Below the pieces are notes generated by a model. It saw only the letters and a list, made by a program, of their open reading frames with translations, was not told the origin of the DNA and did not search any database. A stretch of DNA of 64,000 nucleotides, taken from contig JAISGD010000008.1 of the NCBI GenBank assembly GCA_031263195.1, positions 25,343 to 89,342 on the forward strand, given 5' to 3'. Shown piece after piece: positions 36,313 to 46,380 of the stretch (positions are counted from its first letter, which is position 1; each line of letters opens with the position of its first letter). The translations under genes were made by a program, and so were the position numbers. The DNA is from Campylobacteraceae bacterium (GTDB lineage Bacteria > Campylobacterota > Campylobacteria > Campylobacterales > Campylobacteraceae).

Positions 36313-37447
36313 TAAAATACCTTAAAAATTTCTCCGCGACACCAAACGAACCGAATACGAGGTACTCGTTATCCTGATTAATCCCACCAAAATCTTTTAC
36401 ATCCACCCCCTGTTTAATAAGAACTTCTCTAATCTCGTTTTTCGCGTCAGCGCGATATGGATTTGCTAACTCTATAATTTCTACACTTTTGACAATAGGT
36501 GTCAAAATTTTTAAAATGTAATTATAGTTTTTATCTTTATAGGAATTGTAAACTAAAATTACTTTTTTTCCGCTAAAAATTTTTGCCGCAACATTTGCAG
36601 CGCTTATATTATGCCCTACATCTATTGTAATATTTGAAGCTATCTTCTCAAATCTACCTTTTAAACTTAACTTTCCTACCTTATTTAAATCCGCCTCAAA
36701 CCCAAGTATTTTTGCCGCGCTTACCGCTGTAGTCAGATTCTCTTTTAAAATATACGGCAGCGAGTATTTAGAGGCATATTTCTCCACGTCACTCTCATGC
36801 TCACTTTTGCGTATATATATGAACTCAAGTTCTAAAATAGCTTCTCTTTGCTTGATAATTTCAAGTGCTTCGTTCTCTTCTTGCGGTGCGATAACAGCTA
36901 TATTGTTTACGCTTTGAAGCTTTGTGAAAGCTATCTCTTTGATAGTTTTTCCTAATAAATCCTGATGATCTAAAGAGATGGGAGTAACAATCGATAACTC
37001 TTTGGGCACGATATTTGTAGCGTCAAACTCACCACCAACACCGGCCTCTAAAATCATATAGTCGCACTCTTCATATGCTAAAAACGCCAAAAGCGTGGCA
37101 TACTCAAAATACGAAAGCTCACTCTCATACTCGCCCAATATCGCTAAAAGTCTCTCATGCAGTATATCCAATTCATCATATCCCACACATATACCGTCTC
37201 TGTAAATTCGCTCGTTAAATTCTAAAATATGAGGCGACGTATAGTGTCCGATTTTGAGTCCGACACTTTCCAGTATCTGCGCTAAAAACCTGCCTGTCGA
37301 GCCTTTACCGTTTGTACCTATAATATGTACGGTTTTGGGAATATGAAACTTATGTGATATAGTGCGGAAAATACGCGGCATTCGTCCATAATCTATATGA
37401 TCATAATAGAGTGGTTTTTTTTCAAGATATTTTAGTAAAACACTCAT
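36302..37447 (-). CDS. folC: Bifunctional folylpolyglutamate/dihydrofolate synthase FolC
   Basis: Adds glutamate to folates. P-loop HIIGTNGKGSTGRFL (44-50), then THE family SPHILEFNERI motif (read here as TSPHILEFNERIYRDG), ILEAGVGGEFDATNIV and SLDHQDLLGKTIKEIA. 381 aa, slightly short as in related bacteria. Six nt after lptE, overlapping the M23 gene by 11 nt. Confidence 0.92.
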   Translation of the reverse strand: MSVLLKYLEKKPLYYDHIDYGRMPRIFRTISHKFHIPKTVHIIGTNGKGSTGRFLAQILESVGLKIGHYTSPHILEFNERIYRDGICVGYDELDILHERLLAILGEYESELSYFEYATLLAFLAYEECDYMILEAGVGGEFDATNIVPKELSIVTPISLDHQDLLGKTIKEIAFTKLQSVNNIAVIAPQEENEALEIIKQREAILELEFIYIRKSEHESDVEKYASKYSLPYILKENLTTAVSAAKILGFEADLNKVGKLSLKGRFEKIASNITIDVGHNISAANVAAKIFSGKKVILVYNSYKDKNYNYILKILTPIVKSVEIIELANPYRADAKNEIREVLIKQGVDVKDFGGINQDNEYLVFGSFGVAEKFLRYFNEK

Positions 37448-37453
37448 AAAAAC

Positions 37454-37963
37454 TTACTTTCTATCGTTCTGTAAACCCTTTACGGCAACAATAGCCGTAA
37501 ATTCGTCAATAGCGTCAATAGAAGCGTATCGTATCGCTTCAAATCTTTTAGTATCGGAAATAATACTGTCTGCCGCTATAGGAAAGTCATATTTGCCGTT
37601 TGTAATAACGCTTCCCTTTTCACCCGAACTCAAAATATAATCAATCCTCAACTTCGTAACAGTCCTGTAAGAGATAATGTAGCCGTTAGCGTCATATACA
37701 AGCGGATTAAAATCAACACTCGCCAAAGAGACGTCTAAAATAGTGTCAGCCTCCGTGCGCGAAGTTATTTTTGAACCGAATCTATCTACAAATGCTGCTT
37801 GTATAGCGTCTTTAATTAAGACAGTATTTTGCGGATCTACTCTACTGATAGCAACATAAACATATACGCTCTCACCGACAACGCTTTTGGCTAGTCGTGC
37901 AGTCGGTTTATACCCGCAGCCAATAATAAAAATCATCAAAAAAAAGAGTGCGACTGCTCTCAT
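37454..37963 (-). CDS. lptE: LPS-assembly lipoprotein LptE
   Basis: Outer-membrane plug of the LptD translocon. Lipobox IIGC near residue 16 with GYKPT directly after it, a typical LptE start. The rest is a small alpha/beta domain (169 aa) with [20 protein letters not shown]. The call rests on lipobox, size and its conserved place between leuS and folC in Campylobacter genomes. Overlaps leuS by 4 nt. Confidence 0.78.
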   Translation of the reverse strand: MRAVALFFLMIFIIGCGYKPTARLAKSVVGESVYVYVAISRVDPQNTVLIKDAIQAAFVDRFGSKITSRTEADTILDVSLASVDFNPLVYDANGYIISYRTVTKLRIDYILSSGEKGSVITNGKYDFPIAADSIISDTKRFEAIRYASIDAIDEFTAIVAVKGLQNDRK

Positions 37964-40413
37964 ACAACAACCAAATTTACAAGCTTTTTATCAACATAAA
38001 TCTCTTTTTTAAGACTTAAACCCTCTATCCACTTCGCCGCAACTGTTCTGCCTGAAGCTAAAATCTCATCTTCACTCGCATTTACGCTTATTTCAAACTC
38101 GGCTCTTCTTTTACCGTTTACCGTAACTGCTAAAATCATACTCTCAGCTTCAAATACATTCTCATCTATCTTAAGCTGATGTGTGAAATTTTTACATTCA
38201 AAAAGCTTTTCACTGATTTCGTTTGCAATATGCGGTATAATCGGCTCCAAAATATTTAACAATATAAAATAGCCCTCGCTCCAAACAACTCTATTTGTTT
38301 GTGCACTTAAAGCATTAAAGGCTTCCATGGATGCAGCTATAAGCGTATTAAATGAATATGAACAGTTTTTATAACTCTCTTCGCTTTTTTTCAGCGCTTC
38401 ATAAACTTTTTTCCTTGCGTATCGCTCCTCTTTTGTAAGCGCGCTGTGTTCAATTGCAGGCAAATGTTGACAACGATCGGCGTTATCGCTTCTATCACAC
38501 AATCTTTTGATAAATTTAAAAGCTCCTTCCACCGCGCTATCATTCCACTCCAACTCTTTTTGTACCGGCGCGGCAAAAAGTATAAACAGTCTAGCAGTAT
38601 CGGCTCCGTATTTTTCAATGATACTATCCGGATCTACAACATTTCCTTTTGATTTACTCATCTTCACGCCGTCTTTCAACACCATTCCCTGTGTTAAAAG
38701 ATTAGCGAACGGTTCGTCTATCCCTTCTATAAAACCTAAATCTCTAAGAGCTTTTGTAAAAAACCTTGCGTACAAAAGATGTAAAATAGCATGTTCAATA
38801 CCGCCGATATATTGATCCACATTCATCCAATATTTAACGCTTTTTTTATCAAACGGTACGTTTTGCCATAAAGCTTTTGGCGTTGTGTAGCGCAAAAAAT
38901 ACCAGCTTGATTGCACAAACGTGTCCATCGTATCCGTCTCTCTTGTAGCATCGCAGCCGCATTTTGGACACTTTGTGAATTTCCAAGTCGGGTGTTTGTC
39001 AAGCGGATTGCCTTCACCGGTTATTTGCACATCATCGGGCAGCCTTATGGGCAAATTCTCTTCTTTTTCGGCTACCGCACCGCATTTTGGACACAAAACG
39101 ACAGGTATCGGAGCGCCCCAATACCGCTGACGGCTTATTCCCCAATCGCGGAGTTTATAATTAATAGTCTTTTTGCCGATATTTTGTTTTTCAAAATAGC
39201 CTATTATTTCTCTCTTTGCTTGCGTCGATGTAAGAGCACTAAAATTATCCGAATTTATCAATACGCCATATTCCGTAAACGGTAAAACCGTCTTTTCATT
39301 GTTTGATTTTATAGTCTGTACAACAGGTAAAGAGTATTTTTCGGCGAACTCAAAATCCCTCTCATCATGTGCAGGCACAGCCATAACCGCCCCACCGCCA
39401 TACTCAAGTAAAACAAAATTAGCAACCCATACCGGGATTAACTTTTTCGTAAGCGGATGAATAACCGATATACCTAAATCAAACCCCTCTTTTTCACTTG
39501 ATTGACGTTCTTTAGCGCTTTGCCTTTGCATATTTTTAATAATCAATATCTTTTGTTCATTCAACAATCTTCGTTCCAAAATCTCATTTACGATAGGATG
39601 ATTTGGAGCGAGCGCGGAATATGTTACGCCAAAAATCGTATCGGGACGCGTAGTAAATACTTTATAACCTTCAAATTTTCCACCTAAAAGTTCTTTGGAT
39701 TCGGGAGACAATTCAAAATCAAACTCCAAACCTTCACTCTTGCCTATCCAATTTTCTTGCATTGTCAATACTTGTGAAGGCCAATTATTTTCAAGTTTTT
39801 TCAAATCGTCCAAAAGTTCTTCGGCATATTTTGTGATTTTCAGATAATATCCCGGCATTTCACGCTGCTCTACAACAGTGCCGCATCTCCAGCATTTACC
39901 CTCTTCTACCTGCTCATTCGCTAAAACTGTTTGACAGTTCGAGCACCAATTTAGCATAGCACTTCTTCTGTATACGAGAGCTTTTTCATACATTTTGATA
40001 AAAATATTCTGCTCATACTTTGTGTATAGCGAATCACTCGTTGCAAACTCTCTTGTTTTCGGAAATGAAATCCCTAAAGAGCTAAGCTCGTTACGCATAT
40101 AGTCTATATTCTCATAAGTCCACTTCTTGGGGTGAACACCATTTTTAATAGCGGCATTTTCTGCAGGCATACCAAAAGAGTCCCACCCAATCGGATGCAG
40201 CACATTAAAACCCTGTTTACGATAATATCTGGCGATCGCATCACTAATCGTGTAATTTCGCACATGTCCCATGTGTATATATCCGCTTGGATACGGAAAC
40301 ATACTTAAAATATATTTTTTTGCACGTGAAAAATCTTCCGAAGGCTCAAAAGCGTTCGTTTCAAGCCATTTTTTCTGCCACTTTTTTTCAACTTCTAAAG
40401 GTTTATATTCCAT
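37960..40413 (-). CDS. leuS: Leucyl-tRNA synthetase
   Basis: Class I synthetase of 817 aa. HIGH-type motif [11 protein letters not shown] (40-50) and KMSKS at about 582 ([14 protein letters not shown]). The editing domain is present ([20 protein letters not shown] and [15 protein letters not shown]). Two Cys4 pairs are visible (CSNCQ...CWRCG and CPKCG...CPKCG). It lies 3 nt after the DUF6394 gene. Confidence 0.97.
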   Translation of the reverse strand: MEYKPLEVEKKWQKKWLETNAFEPSEDFSRAKKYILSMFPYPSGYIHMGHVRNYTISDAIARYYRKQGFNVLHPIGWDSFGMPAENAAIKNGVHPKKWTYENIDYMRNELSSLGISFPKTREFATSDSLYTKYEQNIFIKMYEKALVYRRSAMLNWCSNCQTVLANEQVEEGKCWRCGTVVEQREMPGYYLKITKYAEELLDDLKKLENNWPSQVLTMQENWIGKSEGLEFDFELSPESKELLGGKFEGYKVFTTRPDTIFGVTYSALAPNHPIVNEILERRLLNEQKILIIKNMQRQSAKERQSSEKEGFDLGISVIHPLTKKLIPVWVANFVLLEYGGGAVMAVPAHDERDFEFAEKYSLPVVQTIKSNNEKTVLPFTEYGVLINSDNFSALTSTQAKREIIGYFEKQNIGKKTINYKLRDWGISRQRYWGAPIPVVLCPKCGAVAEKEENLPIRLPDDVQITGEGNPLDKHPTWKFTKCPKCGCDATRETDTMDTFVQSSWYFLRYTTPKALWQNVPFDKKSVKYWMNVDQYIGGIEHAILHLLYARFFTKALRDLGFIEGIDEPFANLLTQGMVLKDGVKMSKSKGNVVDPDSIIEKYGADTARLFILFAAPVQKELEWNDSAVEGAFKFIKRLCDRSDNADRCQHLPAIEHSALTKEERYARKKVYEALKKSEESYKNCSYSFNTLIAASMEAFNALSAQTNRVVWSEGYFILLNILEPIIPHIANEISEKLFECKNFTHQLKIDENVFEAESMILAVTVNGKRRAEFEISVNASEDEILASGRTVAAKWIEGLSLKKEIYVDKKLVNLVVV

Positions 40414-40416
40414 AAC

Positions 40417-40755
40417 TTAAAACTCATCCCTCGCTCTCGCCGACTCTACAATAACAAGTATCATAGAAAACAGGCTCGCTATAATCGCTCCGATGGATAA
40501 AGCTATAACTACGTTTATATTTCCTGAAATCTCCAATATCAAAAACGCCGGTATCAAGTGTAAATCAGCCACTAAAGAACTTGCCAAAAGTTCGGCGGAA
40601 AGCGTGTTTTTGATACCTATCTTTAAAAATGTTGATATGAGATTAATACTCATCGCTATAAATAAAACGATCTCATTTTGCTCATATAAAAAACCGGCTG
40701 TAGTCGTAAGACTCATCAGAGCAAAAAATATATATATTACTTTACCCCAATCCAT
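40417..40755 (-). CDS. Small integral membrane protein, likely DUF6394 family
   Basis: 112 aa with three to four hydrophobic helices (VIYIFFALMSLTTTAGFLY, VVIALSIGAIIASLFSMILV). It sits between secF and leuS with 9 and 3 nt spacing, the same place as a conserved small membrane gene in Campylobacter genomes. Function unknown. It carries an ELLASSLVADLHLIPAF segment with a charged residue pair inside the membrane region. Confidence 0.72.
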   Translation of the reverse strand: MDWGKVIYIFFALMSLTTTAGFLYEQNEIVLFIAMSINLISTFLKIGIKNTLSAELLASSLVADLHLIPAFLILEISGNINVVIALSIGAIIASLFSMILVIVESARARDEF

Positions 40756-40764
40756 ATCTACTCC

Positions 40765-41739
40765 TTAAATTCTTCCGTGCTCATATTGAGCGCGCATTTT
40801 AGCTTTTTCGATTTTCATTTTCTCTTTTTTAGCTATATTTGCCCTATACTCCGCCACATCAAATTTAAGCCACTTCAAAAACGGTGCGGCAATAAATATA
40901 GAACTGTAAGTACCTATGATAATGCCCACGGTCAATACCAGCGAAAAGCCGTATATTGACTCTCCACCAAAGAGCAGCAATGCTACTACGACAAAAAGTG
41001 TCGTTAAAGAGGTAAGCGTTGTACGCGATAGCGTCTTTGAGATAGATGAGTCTATAATCTCAAAAAGATTTGTATTTTTTGAACTTTTTAACTCATCTCT
41101 GATTCTATCAAATACAACTATCGTGTCATTAATAGAGTATCCCACCAGCGTTAAAACTGCACCCAATATCTCAAGATTGACATCTATACGCAAAAACGCT
41201 ATCACACCGATAATCACTATAACATCGTGAAACTCCGATACTACTGCAGCTACGCCAAAACGCCATTCAAATCTAAACGCGATATAAATCAAAATAGCGA
41301 TCAATGATATAGCGATCGCCATCATACCTTTTTGTCTCAACTCATCGCCTACTTTAGGACCCACCATATCCACTCGGCGTATCTCAAACTCGCCTGTGCC
41401 TTGCAATGTTTTTACCATTAAGTCGCCTACATCTTCGCCGATAGTTCCGCTGCTTCCCTGAAAACGGATAGTTATCTCATCTTTCGCGCCAAATTCCGTC
41501 ACGCTTGCCCCTCGAAAAAGCGGCTCCTGGTCAACTTGTTCGCGTATTTTGTCTATAGGGGCATCGGAATCGAGATATTTGACCTGTACGACTGTGCCGC
41601 CAGCAAAATCAATACCATAATTTAACCCTTTAGTAGCTACTATAAATATAGTCGCCAAAACGCAAATAACAAATATAATATTCGTTATTGCGCTTAATTT
41701 CATAAATTTATATGTCTTGTTATGATTAAAGATTTCCAC
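40765..41739 (-). CDS. secF: Protein translocase subunit SecF
   Basis: With SecD uses proton force to complete export through SecYEG. GLNYGIDFAGGTVVQVKY is the SecF signature; six helices follow, with YSINDTIVVFDRIRDEL in helix 5. 324 aa. Overlaps secD by 14 nt. Confidence 0.95.
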   Translation of the reverse strand: MEIFNHNKTYKFMKLSAITNIIFVICVLATIFIVATKGLNYGIDFAGGTVVQVKYLDSDAPIDKIREQVDQEPLFRGASVTEFGAKDEITIRFQGSSGTIGEDVGDLMVKTLQGTGEFEIRRVDMVGPKVGDELRQKGMMAIAISLIAILIYIAFRFEWRFGVAAVVSEFHDVIVIIGVIAFLRIDVNLEILGAVLTLVGYSINDTIVVFDRIRDELKSSKNTNLFEIIDSSISKTLSRTTLTSLTTLFVVVALLLFGGESIYGFSLVLTVGIIIGTYSSIFIAAPFLKWLKFDVAEYRANIAKKEKMKIEKAKMRAQYEHGRI

Positions 41740-43315
41740 TATTCACCCTTTTCATACCAAACCAAAATGTGATATTTTTGCTTTTTTCAATTCTATTGAT
41801 AAAAAAATCATAAATGCCATGTGTACCAAGTATAGCCGTAAGCATAGAAATAAGTACGCCAAAACTTAGTGTGATAGCAAAACCCTTAATAGGTCCGGTA
41901 CCGTAAATATATAAAACTATGGCTACTATAACAGTCGTAAGGTTAGAATCAACGATAGCAGTCATAGCGTTTTTATAACCGTGTTCTATAGCGATTTTTA
42001 TACCGGCACCGGATCGCAACAGCTCACGTATACGCTCATTTATAATGACATTAGCATCTATTCCCATACCAACAGTCAAAATGATACCCGCCATTCCAGG
42101 AAGCGTTAAAGTTGCGCCTAAAAATGCGATAAGAGCTATCAGGATAAGGAGATTGCTTATAAGTGCAAACGAAGCTATAACGCCCGCCATTCTATAATAA
42201 AAACACATAAACAAAGCTACAGATACAAATCCAAATACTAAAGCTATAGAGCTTGCCTTTACGCTGTCCGCGCCTAAAGACGGCCCCACACTTCGCTGCT
42301 CAAGCATAGTAACCGGAGCCAAAAGTGCGCCGCTTCTTAACGCTATGGCTATATCGCTTGCTTCTTTATCACTGAAACTGCCGGTTATCTGACCTTTACC
42401 GCCACCTATACGGCTCTGTATGACAGGTGCGGAATAAACCACATCGTCAAGTACTATCGCAAGTTTTTTACCTATATTTTTACCTGTAAAATCACCAAAA
42501 ATCTTTGCACCTTGAGCATTTAACGAAAACTCTATCATCGGACGGTTGGTCTGGTCAAATCCTACATTGGCACCCGTAAGCATAGACCCGTCAAGTACGG
42601 GCACGGATTTTAAGAGATATTTTCCTTCACCGTTTTTACTCGAATATATAACATCGCCGTAAGCCGCCGCCTCTTGACGACTCATAAAATCAGCTCTGGC
42701 ATTTCTATCTTCATCCACAGCCATCAACTGAAGATGCGCCGCTTTCGCGATAAGCTCTTTTACGCGCTGTTCATCTTCCCTGGTTTTGACACCGGGAATC
42801 TCAACCAATATATCTTCTTCGCTTTGTTTAGCTACGTTAGGCTCGGCAAGTCCGAATTGATCAAGTCTGTTTCTGATTGTCTCCACAGCTTGAGAAACTG
42901 CCAAATCGCGCACGCTTTTCTGCTCCGCGTCACTTAGACTTATAGTATAATCAAGCCCTTGTTTATTAATGATAAGTCCGCCCATATCACTAAGTATAGA
43001 ATCAAGTTTTTTCTCTTCATCACTGTCTAAAAGTGTTAAAGTAATTGCATCATCCTTGACTTTTGGCGCGTCTATAATTATTTTGTTATCATCTGTGTGA
43101 TATTTAATACCGATTGCTACGGATTTTATTTTGGAAGATATCGCCTCATCTGTCTTTACGCCGAGCAGCATATATAAACCGCCCTGCAAATCAAGTCCTA
43201 AAGACACTTTAGTTCCCTTTTGCATCTGTAAAAAAGTCGGCATGCTAAATATAACACCAAACAGCGTTACCGCAATAAAAATAACAAAGCGGTAATTTAA
43301 ACCTTTGTTATTCAT
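41726..43315 (-). CDS. secD: Protein translocase subunit SecD
   Basis: Partner of SecF. GLDLQGGLYMLLGV and the large periplasmic domain with TIRNRLDQFGLAEPNVAKQ are diagnostic, and GMGIDANVIINERIRELL lies in the C-terminal membrane half. 529 aa. Overlaps yajC by 8 nt and secF by 14 nt. Confidence 0.96.
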   Translation of the reverse strand: MNNKGLNYRFVIFIAVTLFGVIFSMPTFLQMQKGTKVSLGLDLQGGLYMLLGVKTDEAISSKIKSVAIGIKYHTDDNKIIIDAPKVKDDAITLTLLDSDEEKKLDSILSDMGGLIINKQGLDYTISLSDAEQKSVRDLAVSQAVETIRNRLDQFGLAEPNVAKQSEEDILVEIPGVKTREDEQRVKELIAKAAHLQLMAVDEDRNARADFMSRQEAAAYGDVIYSSKNGEGKYLLKSVPVLDGSMLTGANVGFDQTNRPMIEFSLNAQGAKIFGDFTGKNIGKKLAIVLDDVVYSAPVIQSRIGGGKGQITGSFSDKEASDIAIALRSGALLAPVTMLEQRSVGPSLGADSVKASSIALVFGFVSVALFMCFYYRMAGVIASFALISNLLILIALIAFLGATLTLPGMAGIILTVGMGIDANVIINERIRELLRSGAGIKIAIEHGYKNAMTAIVDSNLTTVIVAIVLYIYGTGPIKGFAITLSFGVLISMLTAILGTHGIYDFFINRIEKSKNITFWFGMKRVNSGNL

Positions 43316-43568
43316 TGACTCTCTTTAGTATATACTCTTTGACGATTTTGACACTTACATCATCGCTAAGTTTAATTTTGATAAAATTCTCTTCGATATT
43401 TGTCACTTCGCCGAATAATCCGCCGCTAGTGATAATTTTATCGCCTTTTTTCAGTTCGGAAAGCATCTGCTTATGAGCTTTTGTTTGACGCTGTTGGGGC
43501 ATAATAATGAGAAAATAAAAAATAGCTATAAGCACAATTAGAGGTAAAAATGACTCCAAACCTTGCAT
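43308..43568 (-). CDS. yajC: Preprotein translocase accessory protein YajC
   Basis: Single helix (LIVLIAIFYFLIIMPQQRQ) followed by the YajC cytosolic domain (KKGDKIITSGGLFGEVTNI). 86 aa. AAAGGA ribosome site 5 nt before the ATG. First gene of the 15-gene run. Its first 19 nt overlap the divergent lnt gene, so its promoter must lie within lnt. Confidence 0.93.
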   Translation of the reverse strand: MQGLESFLPLIVLIAIFYFLIIMPQQRQTKAHKQMLSELKKGDKIITSGGLFGEVTNIEENFIKIKLSDDVSVKIVKEYILKRVNE

Positions 43569-44851
43569 GTAAATCCTTTAAAAGTAAAAATTTGAGTAGG
43601 TATTTTATCACTTTTATTATAATAAAAGCCTTTGTAACTGCATTGGCGCTGTCAAGTTTTATCTATTTGGCGTATTTTGACATAACAAACTATTTTTTAC
43701 ACTCTATCGTGGTATGCGCTGGACTTTGGCTGCTTTTTAAGTCGAATCGCGCAGGTTATTTTTTTACAGGTTTTTTTGTAGGGATTTTATGGTTTTACTG
43801 GATATCATTAAGTTTTAGATATTATGGTGATTTAGCATGGCTTATACCTATCATCATTATCGGCATAGGCGTTATTTACGGGCTTTTATTTCTTATACCG
43901 TCGCTTTTGACAAACTCTGCATATATTCATGCCATAGCGCTCGTATTACTTTCGCAAATCGCACCTTTCGGCTTTAATTGGTTTAGCTTCGAGCTAATGC
44001 TCTATTATACGCCGTTCGGACTCACAAGCTTACATGCCATGTTTTTAATCGCTTCTATATTGCTTGTACAAAATAGGCGTAAAGGATATAAATTTTTAGC
44101 TCTTGTCTGCTTTATCGCAGCGTTCGATTTTTCCAACAAAGAACTGCCTCAGCTTCCCAACTTCGATATAGAGATAGTTCAAACTCATATCTCGCAAGAT
44201 GAGAAATGGCAAACAGAGACTATTATCAGCAATGTACAGGAAAATTTCAAAATCATAGAACGTGCGATAGAGCATCAGAAGCGACTTATTATTTTACCTG
44301 AAACGGCATTTGCGCTTTACTTAAATAAAAATGAAGCTGTTATGGATAGACTGTTGGAATATTCGCAAGATATCGCTATCATCACCGGAGCGCTGACTTA
44401 TGAAGATGAAAAATACTACAATTCGGCATACTTCTTTGATAAGGGCATCATGCAAAGAGCGGATAAGATAGTTCTTGTGCCGTTTGCCGAACAAATCCCA
44501 CTGCCGGACTTTATCTCAAATTATATAAACGAACTTTTTTTTGGCGGGGCAAGTGATTTTTCACAAGCCAAAAGCCCGACTGATTTTATCGTAAACGGTG
44601 TGAAAATACGAAGCGCGGTTTGTTTTGAAGGCAGTAGAAAAGAGATTTATGAGGGTAATCCGCAGTTTCTCAGCGTTGTCAGCAATAACGCATGGTTTTT
44701 ACCCTCCATACAACCAACAATGCAAAATCTAATGCTTTCTCTATATGCCGCAAAAAACAATACGATAATCTTTCACAGCGTAAACGGCAATGGCAGTAAA
44801 ACTATATTTCCCAGAAAAAGTATCGTAAAAACAATACTCGAATGGTTTTAA
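43550..44851 (+). CDS. lnt: Apolipoprotein N-acyltransferase Lnt
   Basis: Adds the third acyl chain to lipoproteins. An N-terminal membrane block of about 170 residues precedes a nitrilase domain with the catalytic triad: Glu in ILPETAFAL, Lys in RADKIVLVPFAEQIP and Cys in SAVCFEGSRKE. 433 aa; the C-terminal membrane helix of the E. coli enzyme is not evident. Start at 43550 is supported by AGAGG 5 nt upstream, although it lies within yajC; a TTG at 43592 is possible but has no ribosome site. The many lipoproteins in this window are its substrates. Confidence 0.9.
   Translation: MTPNLACKSFKSKNLSRYFITFIIIKAFVTALALSSFIYLAYFDITNYFLHSIVVCAGLWLLFKSNRAGYFFTGFFVGILWFYWISLSFRYYGDLAWLIPIIIIGIGVIYGLLFLIPSLLTNSAYIHAIALVLLSQIAPFGFNWFSFELMLYYTPFGLTSLHAMFLIASILLVQNRRKGYKFLALVCFIAAFDFSNKELPQLPNFDIEIVQTHISQDEKWQTETIISNVQENFKIIERAIEHQKRLIILPETAFALYLNKNEAVMDRLLEYSQDIAIITGALTYEDEKYYNSAYFFDKGIMQRADKIVLVPFAEQIPLPDFISNYINELFFGGASDFSQAKSPTDFIVNGVKIRSAVCFEGSRKEIYEGNPQFLSVVSNNAWFLPSIQPTMQNLMLSLYAAKNNTIIFHSVNGNGSKTIFPRKSIVKTILEWF
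43602..43621 (-). promoter_or_regulatory. Candidate yajC operon promoter inside lnt
   Basis: On the minus strand, TATAAT (43621-43616) and TAAAAT (43607-43602) lie 34-50 nt upstream of the yajC start. Both are within the first codons of lnt. No -35 box is clear. Confidence 0.4.
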
Positions 44852-45292
44852 TTTTTATCATTTGAGCAAATGTTCCATTCGCAAGATAAAAAGCATACTC
44901 TCGTCATTTCAAACAATGCAGATGCCTGTTCATCTGCGCAGGTTTCCACTTGCGTAATACGACACCGTTAAGGGCAAATTTTAATTCCATCATTGCAAGC
45001 ATTACATAGCAATATAAACCTTGTCTGTTTGTAAAAACAGATTGTTTCATTTTGCATGTAATGATAAAAATTTGTGCATTAAAGTTAGATAATTACCATT
45101 TGGACACTTACATACTACCGGATTGCCATAACAACTTGAAAATATTTTTTAGCAGTTATATTTATAACAACCATCCATGAGCCAATCAAATATTTTCAAT
45201 CAACTCTTGAAATCTATCCTCATTTGCACGATATTTATATGCTGATTGACCCTTAAGCATATATCATTGCAAAATTACTTCTCGCATTATAT
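44852..45292. other. 441-nt gap after lnt
   Basis: No gene recognised. On the minus strand near 45180-45260 a short frame reads MLKGQSAYKYRANEDRFQE, then stops at an in-frame TGA; a second frame reads GNPVVCKCPNGNYL. These may be scraps of a decayed gene, but no family is identifiable and there is no start signal. Confidence 0.35.
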
Positions 45293-45517
45293 TTATTCAC
45301 CTTTTATTATATCAAGACCTAAACTGCTGATGGCAAGCGGTAGCAATAATATCTCAGGTGCAAACAGCAATAAAACAATACCAAGTACAATGCTGCCAAA
45401 ACATATTCCCAGCCACACTATCTCAAGCCAAATTCCCAATATGACCAAGACTATACCTGCTATCCATCTGAAACAAAAAATACAGATAATAAGCGCTATT
45501 ATTGCCGCTATAACCAT
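45293..45517 (-). CDS. Small hydrophobic membrane protein, 74 aa
   Basis: Nearly all hydrophobic, with two to three helices (MVIAAIIALIICIFCF, VIWLGICFGSIVLGI-type segments). AGGA lies 8 nt before the ATG, which supports the start. No family recognised. It stands alone between two gaps. The overlapping plus-strand frame lacks signals and looks like its shadow. Confidence 0.5.
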   Translation of the reverse strand: MVIAAIIALIICIFCFRWIAGIVLVILGIWLEIVWLGICFGSIVLGIVLLLFAPEILLLPLAISSLGLDIIKGE

Positions 45518-45660
45518 TTTAAAATCCTGTGAAAATCGATTTTGCAGTATCTTTTGATATTTTTGATGAAGACTTAACGGATATTATATCGTAATTATCA
45601 TAAAGCTTATTACTATAACATTATGCGGCAACGCCTTCATTGCTTTACAGAATGTAAAAA

Positions 45661-46377
45661 CTATGCAAATATCTTCAGCGCTTTTGCCAAATCCTCTTTT
45701 GTATCTATGCCAAAACTTTGGCTTTCTACCTTTATCATATTTATCGTTTTGCCATAGTGCAAAGCTCTTAATTGTTCCAATTTTTCTATTTGTTCAAGCG
45801 GGGAGGGTGCAAACGTGCAAAAAGAGCGCAAAGAGCGAAATATAAAACCGTAAAGTCCTAAATGTCCTAAGTATTGCGCGCCTATATTTTCTCTATCGTA
45901 TGGAATACGCGATCTTGAAAAGTAGAGCGCGTTTTTATCTTTATCCGTCACCACTTTAACGAGATTTGGATCAAGCGCTTCGTCTTGAGTAATATTTTTG
46001 CAGCAGCTCGCCATAACCCATTCATTTTTTTCTCTTAAACTCTCAACCTTTTTTTTCAAGGTCAAAACTACATCTTTTTCTATAAAAGGTTCGTCCGCTT
46101 GTACATTTATCACTATCTCATTTTCTTTTAAGGATAGTTTTTGTGCCGCTTCGTTTATTCTATCTGTCCCGCTTTGGTGATTTACGTTTGTCAAAATCGC
46201 TTTTATATTGTATTTTTCAGCGACATCCATTACCTCTTTGCTGTCTGTAGCGATGGCGATATCGTCTATATCCTCAACCGCTTTAGCCGTTCTTATAACC
46301 ATTGGAAGTCCGAGTATATCGGTTAGTATTTTGTTTGGAAATCTTGTTGACGCGAGGCGGGCAGGGATAATTATCAT
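45661..46377 (-). CDS. kdsB: CMP-Kdo synthetase KdsB
   Basis: Activates Kdo for LPS core synthesis. IIIPARLASTRFPNKIL is the nucleotide-binding start, VNVQADEPFIE the metal site, and GTDRINEAA the family motif. 238 aa. Three nt downstream of thrC, so in one unit with thrC, cutA and argB. Confidence 0.95.
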   Translation of the reverse strand: MIIIPARLASTRFPNKILTDILGLPMVIRTAKAVEDIDDIAIATDSKEVMDVAEKYNIKAILTNVNHQSGTDRINEAAQKLSLKENEIVINVQADEPFIEKDVVLTLKKKVESLREKNEWVMASCCKNITQDEALDPNLVKVVTDKDKNALYFSRSRIPYDRENIGAQYLGHLGLYGFIFRSLRSFCTFAPSPLEQIEKLEQLRALHYGKTINMIKVESQSFGIDTKEDLAKALKIFA

Positions 46378-46380
46378 ATT

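Noticed and set aside
45246..45557. 103-residue plus-strand frame
   Set aside because: Covers the small membrane gene on the other strand; no ribosome site, and composition is that of an antisense shadow.
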